Positions 13,606 through 26,117 of a stretch of DNA of 64,000 nucleotides are shown piece after piece. Below the pieces are notes generated by a model that was not told the DNA's origin, did not search any database, and was given only the letters and a program-made list of their open reading frames with translations. Each line of letters begins with the position of its first letter. The first letter of the stretch is position 1. This DNA comes from Rallus limicola (taxonomy: Eukaryota; Chordata; Aves; Gruiformes; Rallidae), in the NCBI GenBank assembly GCA_022605955.1, contig JAKCOZ010000007.1:36992991-37056990 (forward strand), given 5' to 3'. Made by a program: the position numbers and the translations under genes.

Positions 13606-13815
13606 GAATCATGAAATCCTGGAATAACTCAGGTGGGCAAGGACCCAGGGATGGCTCCAGCTCAGCTATGGGGTCGGTCCCTGTTGCTCAGGCAGGGCTT
13701 TATCTACTTCTGTCCTGAAAACCTCCAACGATGGAGTTGACATAACCTTGCTGACTGGGCAAGTGGTCCAGCCTGACCATATCAGTGGCTTTCTGCTGAA
13801 CAGGAGAACTGAAAA
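13606..13815 (-). repeat. Diverged CR1 LINE 3' fragment, minus orientation
   Basis: The plus strand reads AGAATCATGAAATCCTGGAA and continues with segments matching the antisense CR1 pattern: 'caggcagggctttatc' and 'ctgaaaacctccaacgatgg' near 13,690-13,735, then a 'ctgactgggcaa' block. It is more diverged than the copies at 10.6 and 11.7 kb, which suggests an older insertion. Confidence 0.8.
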
Positions 13816-16800
13816 CTGTAAGCACTCTCCTGAACTTGACTTATAAAAGTTGAATTTTGCTTTTTTTTTTTGTCTTCACTGTCAATGTCCCTGAGGACTA
13901 GCAGCTGGGCTCCCCATGGGGGTGGGCAGGCAATGTCTCATAAGCCAGAAACTGTCACCTCACTCCCATCCAGGAAGCAAGGTGGACTGGTGGGCAGGCA
14001 GGTACAACCCCAAGTAAGAGCATCAGCTTTGCGGGGCTGGGGACAGACAAGGCCAGACCAGGATGTTATTCCACGTTTCAGGATTGTGTCCTGTCATAGC
14101 AGCTGCACCCATGGCCAGGCACTCACACCTCCTGGCAGTGCAAACAAACTGCTTCTCTTTAAGGACTCTTGGGCTGGAGTTTGTCAAAAGCCCAGTAAAT
14201 TTGTTGCTTAGAAGAATGTCTCAGACAAGAGAGCCAGGGTCCAATGGGAGGGTGAAAAATCCCTTCTATTCAGTCCAACCCAGTGGAGCGTGTCTGCACC
14301 CAGAAAATGTAATTTCATCCTTAAGAAACCTGGGGCAGCCTCCTTTCATCTAGAAGCTGTGCTGCTCACCACTTGTGAAGTGTGAAGCACACACTGTTGC
14401 TATTTTGGTTAGTTTTCCAGCAGAATGTGAATATACCCCTTGTTCACTCCAGAAGATCTGTCCATATCAACAATCTACTGTATACCCACAGTATTATTCA
14501 AATAAAGATGGCAAATAATAGTTGATGATGCCTCACAGTGCACCTCTTGGCATCTTAATTTCCAGACAGGAAGATTGTGACACCAGTTCATGTGATGCAA
14601 TTGTAGAACAACAAGCACACAACAGACCCTCTATGTCATTCATCCTAAGAAATGCACACCAGTAACTGGCTTCTACCACTTGCAAGATGGTTGAAAATGT
14701 ACCAAAGAGTTAGATCCCTTTGTTGATAGATAAACACAATGCCTTGCATAAAAGCTGACAGAGTTTATCTCAAAGGAAATCCTGTTTTACTAAATCAGCC
14801 ATGGTTTTATGGGGATGCAGTAAACATGTGACTAATGGCAATGCAGAATACATTATATATTTGCATTTTTAATTAGCCTTTTGATAAGATTCCATAGCAT
14901 TGTTAGAGTAACCAAGTTGCCAAGAGATTGCTAATCCAAGTTTCTGGACTGAAGGTGGTGAAACTGTAGGAAGTCACACTTTTTGGGAGTCAGTAGTGGA
15001 GGTCCAATGGACCCTTAAGGAAGTAATTCTTAACAATAAGCAGAATATTCTTTGGGGAAAATAGGACAGAGTGAGACAGTGAGTATCTCCTCTAAACTTA
15101 GAAAACTACATTAATACTTGAGTAATTTGGAAGACACTTCCCTGCTTCCTTCCCAGGCATCAGGAATTATCATGACCCTTACTGCTGTAAAAGGCCAATG
15201 AGTTAACTGATCACTGCTCGCTCCTGTATACCTTCCCACACTTGGCTGTTCAGGCTTGGAGACTACACTCTAGAGGTGCTTCTCTGTTTCTCCTCAGGAA
15301 ATTGCAGTTGAAGTGCTCTCCTGTGTCTTTTGCTTCTGGTCATAAATGGGCCTTACATTAGACTCCTTCAATTAGGCTGCTAGTGCCAACACTCAGGTAA
15401 TCTGAGGTCCTTACACTGCATCAGATAATATTCTCCTCATTGTCTCAGCTTCCCTGAGAAATATCAGCATTATAAAGAAGCACATCGATGTTCACAAATA
15501 AGCCCTTCAAGCAGAAAAAGGCTTGGGTTTTTGCTAGGATGGAGAAGAACCCCTTATTCCAGCGGTACCTTCTGCCATTCAATGTTGCTCACCTTCTGCC
15601 CAGATATGACATGATTCTTTTGTAATTTCTTTAGTGTACTGAAGTAATACTTTCTTTATTGTTATTCAAACAAACATCTCAAAACCCAACACACATAATG
15701 GGCAAACAATGTCCAGGTCAGGAAGTTCCTCTTGCCCTACAAATTTTTCTTCCTACTTGGGTTATTGGTCTACCTGGATTTCTCACAAGCCTTTCTCTTC
15801 ATCTACCAATTACCTCTTAATTCACTGGGGCTTTAAACTCCACACCTTTCACCTGACATCTTCAGATAAATTCTAAGGGAGAATGGAATTCACACAGCAC
15901 TGACAGCATATATAGATGTTACGAACAAATACAAAATAGTCATGCTTGAGTCAGTGGAACTAAAATTTCAAATGAAACTGTATTACTACAATCAGCAATG
16001 CATTAGATGACAATTTATATTACGTACAATATGAAATAGGGGTATCATAACAGCTGAACTATCTCTAGTTGTCTTCCAGGTTGATAAGTAATAACATGCT
16101 ATTGAAAGACACAGATCCATACCCTTCATCCATCCTGACAATGCAAGCATAGATTTCTTTTTTGTTCAGTATCTCATTATGGCTTCTTTTCTGTAGATAA
16201 TTTTAGTCCTATAAGTTCTCTCTGATAGCTATTTACGCTGCGCTTCTGCTCTTCAAAGTGACTGCGGAGCTCCATAAGCATTACATGTCAGTGATTTTCA
16301 TATCAAATAAGCTTGGTTTAAAACCTGAGGGTTTTTTCCTTCCAGCTCTACAAAATAAAGTCTGTGCCCATACTGTGGCAAACAGAGATGGGGTTTTCCA
16401 CAGGAAGAGCTACATAGACGTGCCCAGAAAGGGTCTGGAGGCTGTGTTTCAGGACCATGCTTGCTCTTGCGTGTATTTACACCTCTAGCATTTCTGACTC
16501 TTTGAGTCTTCTCCTCAAGCTCTGGTATCTGGGCCCACTGAATATACATGGCTCAGATGCATTTTTTCTTCTTCTATAGCTGGCAATAAAAGTGGTGTCA
16601 CATTTTTACCCATACTGTCTTTGGGTTATGTTCCACTGTCTCCACAAAATTTCCATCCTTATAAGTATGTCTTCTGCAGAGCAGTTTTGACTTGGTGTAA
16701 CTTCAGGGACAAGCAAATGGCAATAGGGTTATGGAGGTGCTATTGAATTGTTACTGCTGGTAATAAAGTGCCAGCAAAGAAAAGCACAGTTTGACTGCCA

Positions 16801-19800
16801 TATTCCAAACTGAGTTACCAGCTCTGACAGCTAAGGAAAATAAATGAATACATATCTTTTTTTGCTGGTAAAGTGATCATATTTGACTCAAAGCCCCTGA
16901 AACACTCTGCATTTGAAATGATATGTTACAGCTTTTACAGTCACTAATCAGAAGAGAAATGTGATTTGCTGTAACTTCTTTTAATGCAGACACCTGGATG
17001 ATATAAGCTAACTGCAACCCAGAAAATCTTACAAAAACTGAAATCCTGATCCAAAGTTTTACAATAACCATACATACCAACAGTAATAGCTTGAGCTCCC
17101 TAATCTTTATTGCATGTGTAGTGCACCACTGTGGTAGAATAGTATACATTGCAGTAATTTGTTTTTTAGCTTTGAAAATTTAAATACTGTTAACCTCTCT
17201 TTAGATCTGATGTAAATTTAACTTGCTTATATAGCAGACTCCAATCTTTCCCTGGATAAATTCTGCATTCCTCTTCTGTCTTGACCTTTGAAAATGTTCC
17301 CCATGACTACCAATCAAAACACTCTATACATCAGAAATTCTTTCAGATCTTGCTGGAAGATTAATCATTCTGTATTCGAAAATATTCAATTGAGGGACTT
17401 TTAGATAGTTTATTTCTCCAAATCACATTTGAATACTGTCTGAGTAATAAAAATTGGCAGAAATGATTAGTGGCAGTATCTTAGATTTGCCATAGAAAAG
17501 AACATGAATACTTCTTCACAAAGATACTTGCTCCCATAAGTGTACTTTTTGCTTCCTAAGCTAGGTCCAAGAAGTGACTCCTATGCCTGGAAGCTAATAT
17601 ATGATATTTAGAGCTCTGAATCCCCCTAGGCAGAATCCAGAATGTTTTACTGAGTGTCTGGACTCTGAGTATGTGACACAGAGAATAACATACCACAAAA
17701 TGAGATTCGGGGCAGCTACTGTGCTGAACAGAAAGCTGACAAGAGTATTTAATGCTTGGAGCACAGGCACCTAGTCGGTGTCAAGAAAAAAAAAAACATT
17801 GCTCGGATGACTCCAGACACAGCTTTAAAACAGTTTTAAAACACCTCTGATCTGGTTCCTAACACAATCTAGTCTCTTTTCAGGAATGCTGAGAATCCAA
17901 AGACCATCCAAATGTAAGAGCGGGCAAATTTAAGAAAGAGCTGTCGAATTATATCCACCAACTCTCCCAGAGTACACTAGCAATTAGCACAGACACACTC
18001 TAAACAACTTGCCAAATTCAAGCCTTGCCATACACAAGAATATGGGATGAAGGCGCCTGTGTGTGTTTGCAGAGAGTGTTTGTGCTGATCTCAAGTCCCT
18101 GCTCCTTTATCTGTTGTCTGATGGGAGGCAGAAAGGCTTTAGATAAGAAATGATCAAAAAAGGAAGCTCTGGGATTTGCAGCTCTATCATGACACACCAA
18201 CTTGCACAGAGACACACAGCTCCTGTGCTCTCTTCCCACAAGTTTAGTTTCTCCTATGTGTTTAAGGGAAGGCTCTGATTCTAAGCTTGGCAGGGGGAGG
18301 GGGTCGGGGGTGCTTGGGAAGGGGAAGCAAGACAGGACAAGTCTTTAATGGCAGGTCATGTAGATGCTCTTCCCTTAATCTCTGCCCATTCCCCCAGAAA
18401 GTTTTTTTAATTCCTCTGTATATTAAAGATTCTGCATATAGTTATATTTATAATAATTCCTCCTTGGAAAGTATCAGCAGTTGTTAAAGAAGAAAGACAC
18501 ATTAGTTCTCATTGTGATACCGTGATTTATCATTTACAAACTGTGCAGGTAACAGTCTTAGTAGCTTTTGCTAACTTTATGTTTGTGCTCCCACTAATTG
18601 GTATCTCTCTTGGGATTCTTCACCACCAGATGGGTGACCATATGGATAGGGACACTTGTTTATAAACCCTGTTATTTATGCCCATGCAAGGCTACCTAGG
18701 GAAAATAAACTTCCCCTAGATTTTATTAGGGAGACAGACATTAAAGCATTGTCATTCCAAAGCAGTAGGACTTGTATTTTTCTTGTACCTTTTCAATAGA
18801 AACTAGAGAAAAGCTTAGATTTTGGCTGTGCTTATTTTTTAATAACTTCTTAAAGAAAGTGAGGACTTAAATCAGTGCTAAGGTAAAAAGCTATTAACTG
18901 TGCAACTGAATTGCTCTTTCTTCTCCAAAGAAAGAGCACACAATGGTGAAAGGGGGAAAAAAAAGTGGCTGGCAACAAGACTGACTCTGACAAAGAATAG
19001 TGGATTTTACTATTGTGGAGCACACCAGGAATATCAGATGGAAAACCAGCAAATGAAACCTGCATTTTAAGTCCTACCAAGAAGGAAAAGGAGTCCAGAT
19101 TGTTATCTTTTACATTAGTAAATGTTCAGAAAAAGTTTAGTAGCTCTAAGTCAACAGTTACCTGCATTCACACCAGTGTATTTGAGATCAGATCCTGGCC
19201 TGGGAACTGTAGTAAAACAAATATTAGAATAACACTTTAGTCTCATGATAGTTTACATTGCTTAATTTGCCATGTTTACCTAAAGCCACCTAATCCACCA
19301 GAAAAAAATAATTCACCATTAAAAGATCTTTTGTATCCCATTTACTGCAATGGACATTGAAAAAATCTTTATGAGTTCAAATCAATTTTCAAAAAGAAAT
19401 GAAGATAGATGCCAGTTTTAATAGTGGTGAATTCAGACAGTACATGTAAGGAATACTGTGAAACAATTTATACCACATCATTTTTACCTACTTCCAGTAG
19501 CAAAAGAGTTTTTCCTAACAAAGTTAATAATTGTATAACTAACATAGACAACAAACGATGTTGCACAGGGCCTTCCACTGAAACAATCCAAAAGGTTTTG
19601 CATGGTGTGTGTGACATCAATATAGCACTGGTGCACCAGATAGATAGGTAAAACCTGCAAAACCATCAGCCCCTGCAGCAACACAACTATCCATATTTTT
19701 CCATAAGTGTTAAACAATCTGATGCCGTTGCCAGACTGAAGGACTGAAACACAGCCAAGCAGACAGAGTTCTGTCTATTCAAAGCAGGGCTGTTATGTTC

Positions 19801-22789
19801 ATCCCTAGGCATCATTGTCCAGCCTCCAAGGTCTCATCCAGCTTCTCTTAGCCCTTTATCTTTCAGGCTGGGACCCTTATTGGGCCCTGCTGGGGGACTG
19901 TCTGCTTTCCCAGTTCACGGATGAAGGCAAGAAAGCGAGTGTGTCTGTGTCTCATTGAGACATGAGGTCAAACACAAGCAGTGAAAATGAAGAGATGGGA
20001 AACACAACCCAGATTGCTGGGCTTTTTTATTTGTTTGGTTAGTTGCGGTTTTGTTTTCTGTCTTCAGATACAGCTCAAGAAACTGCTTGATTTGTGTTTA
20101 GCCTCTACAGCCACTTAAAAGATAGGTTACAACAAAGCACAGCTTACATTTTGAAACTGTTGGTTTCAGCAGCACAGCACTGTAGGGAGTTTTCACAAAG
20201 CATCTCACCTTCAAAGCCCAGTGTGCAGGAATGCCTTATTTACCTTTTGAAGCCCTGTAAGGGAAATAACAAGGCGGCATGAAATGGAGGATGTGTTTCT
20301 CTGCACTGCAATTCTCCATTTAATTTGTCTGAAATTCTGCCTTACTTCAATACGAATCAAGTTAACTCAGCTGTGAGGTTAAACTTAGGTAGAAGGTTTG
20401 CATTGGCACTTCTCCCCCTTCTCTATAATCCCCCAGTAATACTCACACAAAACTACATCCCTTGTGATAAAACATCAAACCCTAGTACTGACTAGCTCAA
20501 ACTAGAATGCAACTTTTTCCTTCAAAGGCAGAATGTATTTCTCACAAAAGCTGATGGATTGTCCAGCTTTTGCACAGAGTAGGAAAAGCACAGGAAATAA
20601 AAAAATCCCAGAAAACTTCTTTATCATGAATTGGAAAGCATGTTATTAAGGCTATTTATTCTGCAAAGCAAGTTGCCATTCTGCCATCTAAAAGAACTGC
20701 AGAGGCCAAAAACTAGGGTGGACATCTAGCCACTAGAAACAGGGCTGAGATAACAGCACTCACTTTTAACATGTTGCAGGATAAAAGTTCCCATATCCCG
20801 TAATTAATCTGGTTTATGAAGTCAGAAATATGGCCACATCTGTGGTCCTATTTTTTGAATATGCTTGAGCAATGAAGTACCAATAGATCAACTTTTAGGG
20901 AAAATCTGCAAGCAATACATTTCTGATGTCTTTAATTTTTTTAAGCTTGAAGAGGGTTATCGTCCCCCTTACCTCTCACTTCTCAGAGGGTTGAGAGTTT
21001 GAAAGCCGTGTCTATACCACCTCCTTCTCATATCAACTGCACCACGTTATTATCTCTAAATAATTTAAAATCCAGATTAGATTGATCAAATGTTTCTTGA
21101 TAACAAAGTAGAATGATTCTGACCCTATTAGTAAAACATATATTTAATCACTTTTAAGAAATCAATATTCATGGATGCTTTTTAAAAGTGCCCTTGGACC
21201 CTGGAGCAATTGATGGTAGTAGGAGAGCAACAGTTCTTACCAGTGAAAACAGGCCATGGCCTCATGAAGGTCACTGCTTGTTAAACGACTTGTGTAGGAG
21301 GAATTAGAGCCAAATAAGAGTAGAGAGGGGGGAAAAGACGTTACCAAGTAATACATAAGTAAATCCAACATGGGCCTCAGCTCATCTGATACCTACCACT
21401 GAAACACCACACAAAACAATTTTCTCCTCCTGGCCTTGAACTCACTCTGCATATCCAGAATTGCTGTAGTCAGATAGGTCCCTACCTCTTTTCTGCCTGG
21501 GCCATGACAGGGTAAAAAGAGTAAGCAAAGTAGGTCTACAGTGTCTTAAGAAGCCTATCTGGTCTGTTCAGGGTCACATAATCAGCATACCAACAACTAT
21601 CTGGAAGCTGTAGATTATGTGTATATTTTCAGTGATACCGGATGGCACTATCAATATTTTCTATATAACATTTCACTTAGTACATTCCTCCCAGACAGAA
21701 GACTATGCTAGCTGAAGAAGAGAATTCCCATCTTTTTGATTTCAAGAATGATGTTTGAACAGACAGGTATAGCTTCTTTGAAACTACCATGGCTGAAAAA
21801 TCCTTGGAGCAGCATCTCACTTTGTGGGGAAGAGCTTCTAGCCATTTGTCTTGAAGGTAATGGGGTGACACTACCACTTTCTCCTTCATCTTTAAAAAGA
21901 AATAAGAAAATCACCACTCTTTGAGTTAACAATTTTAGGGGCTTATCCTAAAGAGAGAACTCTGGGGTCTAGCTTCTGAATAGCTAGGTAAATCCTTCTG
22001 TAAGACATTTGTTGAAGAATCTCATCTCTGGAATACAGTCAGGGTTTAAAATGCTTTCACATGCTTAGCAGATTCAACAAACTACATGGAGAAAGTTTAA
22101 CGTGAGTTCTGAAATGGTTGAGTTGATTAAATAGCACACAATAATCATGAGTGGTCTGCTTATTGTTATGTGCTCTCATTTCATTTTACATTCATGACAG
22201 ATCTCACACCTCACTAACCCAGGGGAAAACTGCTCACTCATTCTCCTCATGGCAGTTTCTTCTAGCGTAAAGGAGTGAACAAAGAGAGAGAAGGGGGAAG
22301 GAAACTACAACTTCTGATGGAGTTTGGCCACCAATGGCGGATAAAAGATGAAAACCAAAGGGCCAACCACCTCAAGGGTGCATATGGTTTTTGTGGACCC
22401 TCTTCAACCCCTCCAGGGAAACCTGCATGCTCTATTACCTCTCTGAAATGCCTGTACACCAACACACACAGCATGGGGACAAAACAGGAAGGTCTGCGTG
22501 TGGTCACAGGCCTGTGATCTCACTGCAAATACAGACACATGGTGGGATAGCTCACATGACTGGAATGTTTTCATGAATGGCTATGTACATTTTAAGAAAG
22601 ACAGGCTAGCAAGCTGAGGTGAGCTAGACTTGCTCTTTATGTGAGAGAGCAGATGGAACGTACTGAGCTCTGGCTAGGAGTGAATGAAGAACAAATTGAG
22701 AACTTGAGTATGAATTAAGGGGTAGGCTGATACAGGTGACACTGTAGGTGTTTACTATAGGACACCTTATCAGAAAGAGGGGTCACTGA
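13816..22789. other. Long intergenic stretch, no gene seen
   Basis: About 9 kb of single-copy-looking, AT-rich DNA. All reading frames are short and lack recognisable domains; the longest, at 13,870-14,211, is in a locally GC-richer patch and has no features. I recognise no repeats with confidence. A G-rich patch with several GGG runs lies at 18,290-18,330. Confidence 0.55.
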
Positions 22790-23661
22790 GGCTTTCAACA
22801 AGGGAATTAGCCTTACAATCACAGGCCCTGGTTCTCGGGGGGAGATTCAACCACCCTGATGCACAAATGAGTGCTCAGGGAGCTCGTAGATTTTAACTGC
22901 TTGACCAATCTTCCATCATCTTTGAAAGGTCATGAATAACAGGAGAGGTGTCTGAGGGCTGGAGGAAATCCAGTGTCACTTGTGTCTTCAAAAAGGGCAA
23001 GAAGGACTCAGGAAACTACAGGCCAGTCAGTCTCACCTCCATCCCTAGAAAGGTGATGGAACAGTTTATTCTGGGGTTCATCAATAAGCATGTGGAAGAA
23101 AAGAAGGTTATCAGGAGTGGTCAGCATGGATTCACCACAGGGAAATCATGCTTCATCTAATAGCCTTCTGTGATTGGGAGAGCAGTGCCACAGTACAAGA
23201 GGGACACAAAAAATTGAATGGTGTCCAGATGAGAGCAACAAATATGGTGAAGGGTCTGGAAGGGAAGAATTAGGACGAGAGGCTAAAGTCCCTTGGCTTG
23301 TTCAGTCTGGAAAAAAGGAAGCTAAGGGGAGACCTCATCTCAGTCTTGCTTCCTGATCAGGGGTAGTGAAAGGGCAGGCACTGATTTCCTCTCCTTGGTG
23401 GCCAGCGATAGAACCCAAAGGAACGGTAGGATGCTGTGACAGGGGAGGTTTAGGTTGGATGTTAGGTAGAAGTTCTTTACTGAGAACTGGCACTGGCACA
23501 GGCTCCCCAGGGAAGTGGTCACAGCACTGAGCTTGTTCAAGAAGCACCTGGAAGATGCACTCAGTCACGTGCACTGGATTGTCCAGCCCTGTGTAGAGCC
23601 AGGAGTTGGACTTGATGATCCTTATGGGTCCCTTCCAACTCAGGATATTCTATGATTCTGT
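22790..23661 (+). repeat. CR1 LINE, plus orientation, internally deleted
   Basis: Runs in sense from the start of the CR1 reverse transcriptase region (the 'catctttgaaaggtcatg' segment near 22,917) to the CR1 3' end (ATTCTATGATTCTGTG at 23,649-23,664). Between about 23,165 and 23,210 it jumps from the early RT region to a segment near the ORF2 end ('gagagcaacaaatatggtgaa' region), so much of the RT is deleted. The last part has the CR1 3' UTR wording 'ggacttgatgatcctta' and 'gggtcccttccaactca'. The 5' edge is uncertain by several tens of bases. Confidence 0.92.
22948..23160 (+). pseudogene. CR1 reverse transcriptase fragment
   Basis: A 70-codon open stretch encodes the N-terminal part of a LINE reverse transcriptase. 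'WRKSSVT' is at residues 5-11, 'FKKGKKDSGNYRPVSLTS' at 14-31 (the conserved NYRPVSLTS block is 23-31), and 'QHGFTTGKSC' at 59-68. The catalytic YADD-type motif, which lies further on in intact CR1, is missing because of the internal deletion. The frame ends in a stop just after the 'GKSC' block. This is a dead retrotransposon piece, not a host gene. Confidence 0.9.
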
Positions 23662-23664
23662 GTT

Positions 23665-23756
23665 ACAATGGATAATATCCCTGCCTGTGGCAGGGGGTTA
23701 GGAACTAGTTGATCTTTAAGGTCCCTTCCAACCAAAACCATTCTATGACTCCATAA
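23665..23756 (+). repeat. Second CR1 3' end, plus orientation
   Basis: Immediately after the first CR1 tail, a second short CR1 3' end appears: 'cctgcctgtggcagggggtt', 'ggaactagttgatctttaa', 'ggtcccttccaacc' and a CATTCTATGACTCC end. Its wording belongs to a different CR1 subfamily from the copy before it, so this is a separate insertion placed tail to head, not a duplication of the same tail. Confidence 0.88.
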
Positions 23757-25424
23757 TTTAAAACATTAGAAAGTCAGTTATTTACAATTTTTATTCATTT
23801 AATTAATAATTAAATCACACCATCATTAATCCAGGATCTTATTTACTTTTGCATCACTAGGATTAAGATAGACTGGATTTCCATCTTTTAAAAAAATAAA
23901 TAAATTAAATGGCAGTTGTTACTATCCTGAAGGCAATTCCTAATGGACAAGCCATAAGAGACAAGCGTTTGTCCCCTCACAAGTACACCAACTAATGGAA
24001 ATGATTGGAGAGCTGAATAAGATAAAGAAGCACTAAGTAAAAGAGGGGATTTTGAAAACATCATATTATTGCAGCATTATTTATCAATATGCGTAATTTA
24101 GAGTTAATCATTAGTGGTAATTACAACTTCTTAGTGACCTAACTGTTATCAGTTGGCAACATTAGATAAATATTCATATTATTAGAATGGATTAATATTA
24201 TTATTCACAGCTATATTAATTTTTATAGTGACATAATTGTCAAAATCCTTTTCATTCATGTGTGGCATATTAAAGTTCTAGTTTTGGTAGGAGATCTGCT
24301 CCATCCATCTTAGCACAGTTCAGCTGTTGCTGAATTTTCTGATTACTTAACCCTGAAGAAATATTCCTGTTAAACTGACTTTTTCCCTCCTCTAGTCATA
24401 TTCTACATTTCAGTATAGCAGGACAAGCACTCGGGTGTGTCAAGCAGCTATAATTTGACTTCAGTGAAAGTTACAGATGCTTGATACATTTCAGGCCATG
24501 AAGCAACATCTGCTTCTCTATCTGCTGAAACACTGATGCTGTCCACTGTAATTTGAGTTCACTTTCAAATCAGGGATTTGATTGTCAATTGCTGGAGTTA
24601 ACAGCAGTCTTGACATTCATCCCACGTGGGCAAGACAGAGCTACATGCAAAGAATAATAGAGATTTATTTCTCATGATTGCATTGAGTATTCTGTGAAGG
24701 AACTAAGTAATAGTAGAGCTGTATTTGTAGAACAGATTTTATACCCATGTCATAAAGTACTTTACAAATAGCATCAGTCTATACTTCATGTCCAACTCTC
24801 CCAGAGATTCAGATAAACTCCTTTGGGAAGGTTTGGTTAGCCTTTGGTCTAAGTTCAAAGCTCTGGGTAATCAACAAAGTATTTTTTTTATCAACAACAC
24901 AGAAGAAAACACTTCTGAAAACAATTATTTAATTTATTTATCCAGTAAAACTAGCCACAAAAATAATGAGTTCACCCTTTATATTTCATGCTTAAGTGAT
25001 TGAATTTAAGTAAGTATTACACTAGTAAGATGACAATCTGAAAAGAGATAAATACATAAAGATGTTATTCCAGCATTCTCATATGGCCATGTATTTCTGC
25101 ACCAAGAGATTAGTTGGTGTTTTCAAGTGGGTCATGTGCATTTCAAATATTTACCTTTGGGATCTATAGTGTTTCTGATAAGTATTTTCTAAGCAGAAAA
25201 GTGGAGTTGTACTGACGTTTCTGCAAGGGTAAGACCTGCTGCACAGATGTTGCACAGCTGATCTATGTTTGCACAATTCTGAAATGTCCCAAATGGGCTG
25301 ACCATCCAAGGAGTGGAGGCTGTGAGTTTTTATGGGTCTGAAGAGACATCGAACACTTTGCAGTTGCACAGAATTGTGCAAAATCTTCTAACTCTGTGAC
25401 TGAGAAACTGTTGATATGTGGTAG
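23757..25424. other. AT-rich intergenic stretch, dense TAAT cores
   Basis: No gene. The part from 23,780 to 24,245 is extremely AT-rich and has many ATTA/TAAT cores in both orientations, including GGTAATTAC near 24,116. It could be a homeodomain-bound regulatory block or simply AT-rich drift. Confidence 0.5.
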
Positions 25425-25540
25425 CCATCCAACCCCCGCCTGGATGGGACTTTGAGCAATGTGGTCTAGTGGAGGTGTCCCTGCCCATAGCATGGGGGTT
25501 GGAACTAGTTGATCTTTAAATTTCTTTCCAACCCAAACCC
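25425..25540 (+). repeat. CR1 LINE 3' end, plus orientation
   Basis: Contains the CR1 3' UTR wording 'gcctggatgggactttgagc', 'ggtctagtggaggtgtccct', 'ggggttggaactagttgatc' and 'tttccaacccaaaccc', followed by an A11 run. The usual ATTCTATGATTC end is lost or replaced by the A run. Confidence 0.87.
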
Positions 25541-25727
25541 TAAAAAAAAAAATGTATTTAAAAATAAACCACTGGAATCTGCACAGTGGAAAGGTGAAGC
25601 AGAAGGAAAAAGGTAAATGAAGTGTCTTGCAAGATGTTGTAAATCAAAAGTAATTCCATTAAAAGTTGAGCATTAAAGAAAACACACCAGTGTACCACTG
25701 TCAAGATCTCCACAAGTTCACAGCTCT

Positions 25728-26117
25728 CTATTTATTGTATTTTTTGAAGGAGTTTGGTCTTGAGAGATCTTCATCACTTATAGATGAACCCGTCATTAGT
25801 AGTCTTTTATGTATCTCCAGAGAACTATAACAGCTCTCATTAACCACTATATCTAAACAACTGAAATCTCCTGTTCCAATTGCATGTATTTTCAAGTTTG
25901 AATCCTCATCCATTCCCATGTCCTGACTTACAGAAACAGAAAAAAGCCTGACTAAACCAGGGTAAACCACAAATCTTTCAGCACTGCCTCCAAATACAAG
26001 ATATGTTGGACTTATTAGTTCAGGTTCAAAGACTTCTTCAAGAAAATGAGGAGAAAATAAAGGACTGACACAAAATATTTCTTCTGAACCGAGAGAACTG
26101 TTTTTTTTCCCCACCAA
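25728..26117 (-). other. Unassigned open frame, 129 codons, status unknown
   Basis: An uninterrupted frame on the minus strand with protein-like composition: mixed acidic, hydrophobic and glycine residues, e.g. 'SPTYLVFGGSAERFVVYPG' at about residues 37-55. The first codon is TTG, and an in-frame stop lies three codons before it. The first ATG is only in the second half ('MGMDED'). A perfect GTAAGT donor-like motif sits inside the frame. It has no poly-pyrimidine acceptor in front. In DNA this AT-rich a frame of this length can arise by chance about once per window. It may be a decayed pseudogene, an exon of an unknown gene, or chance. I do not recognise the family. Confidence 0.25.
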
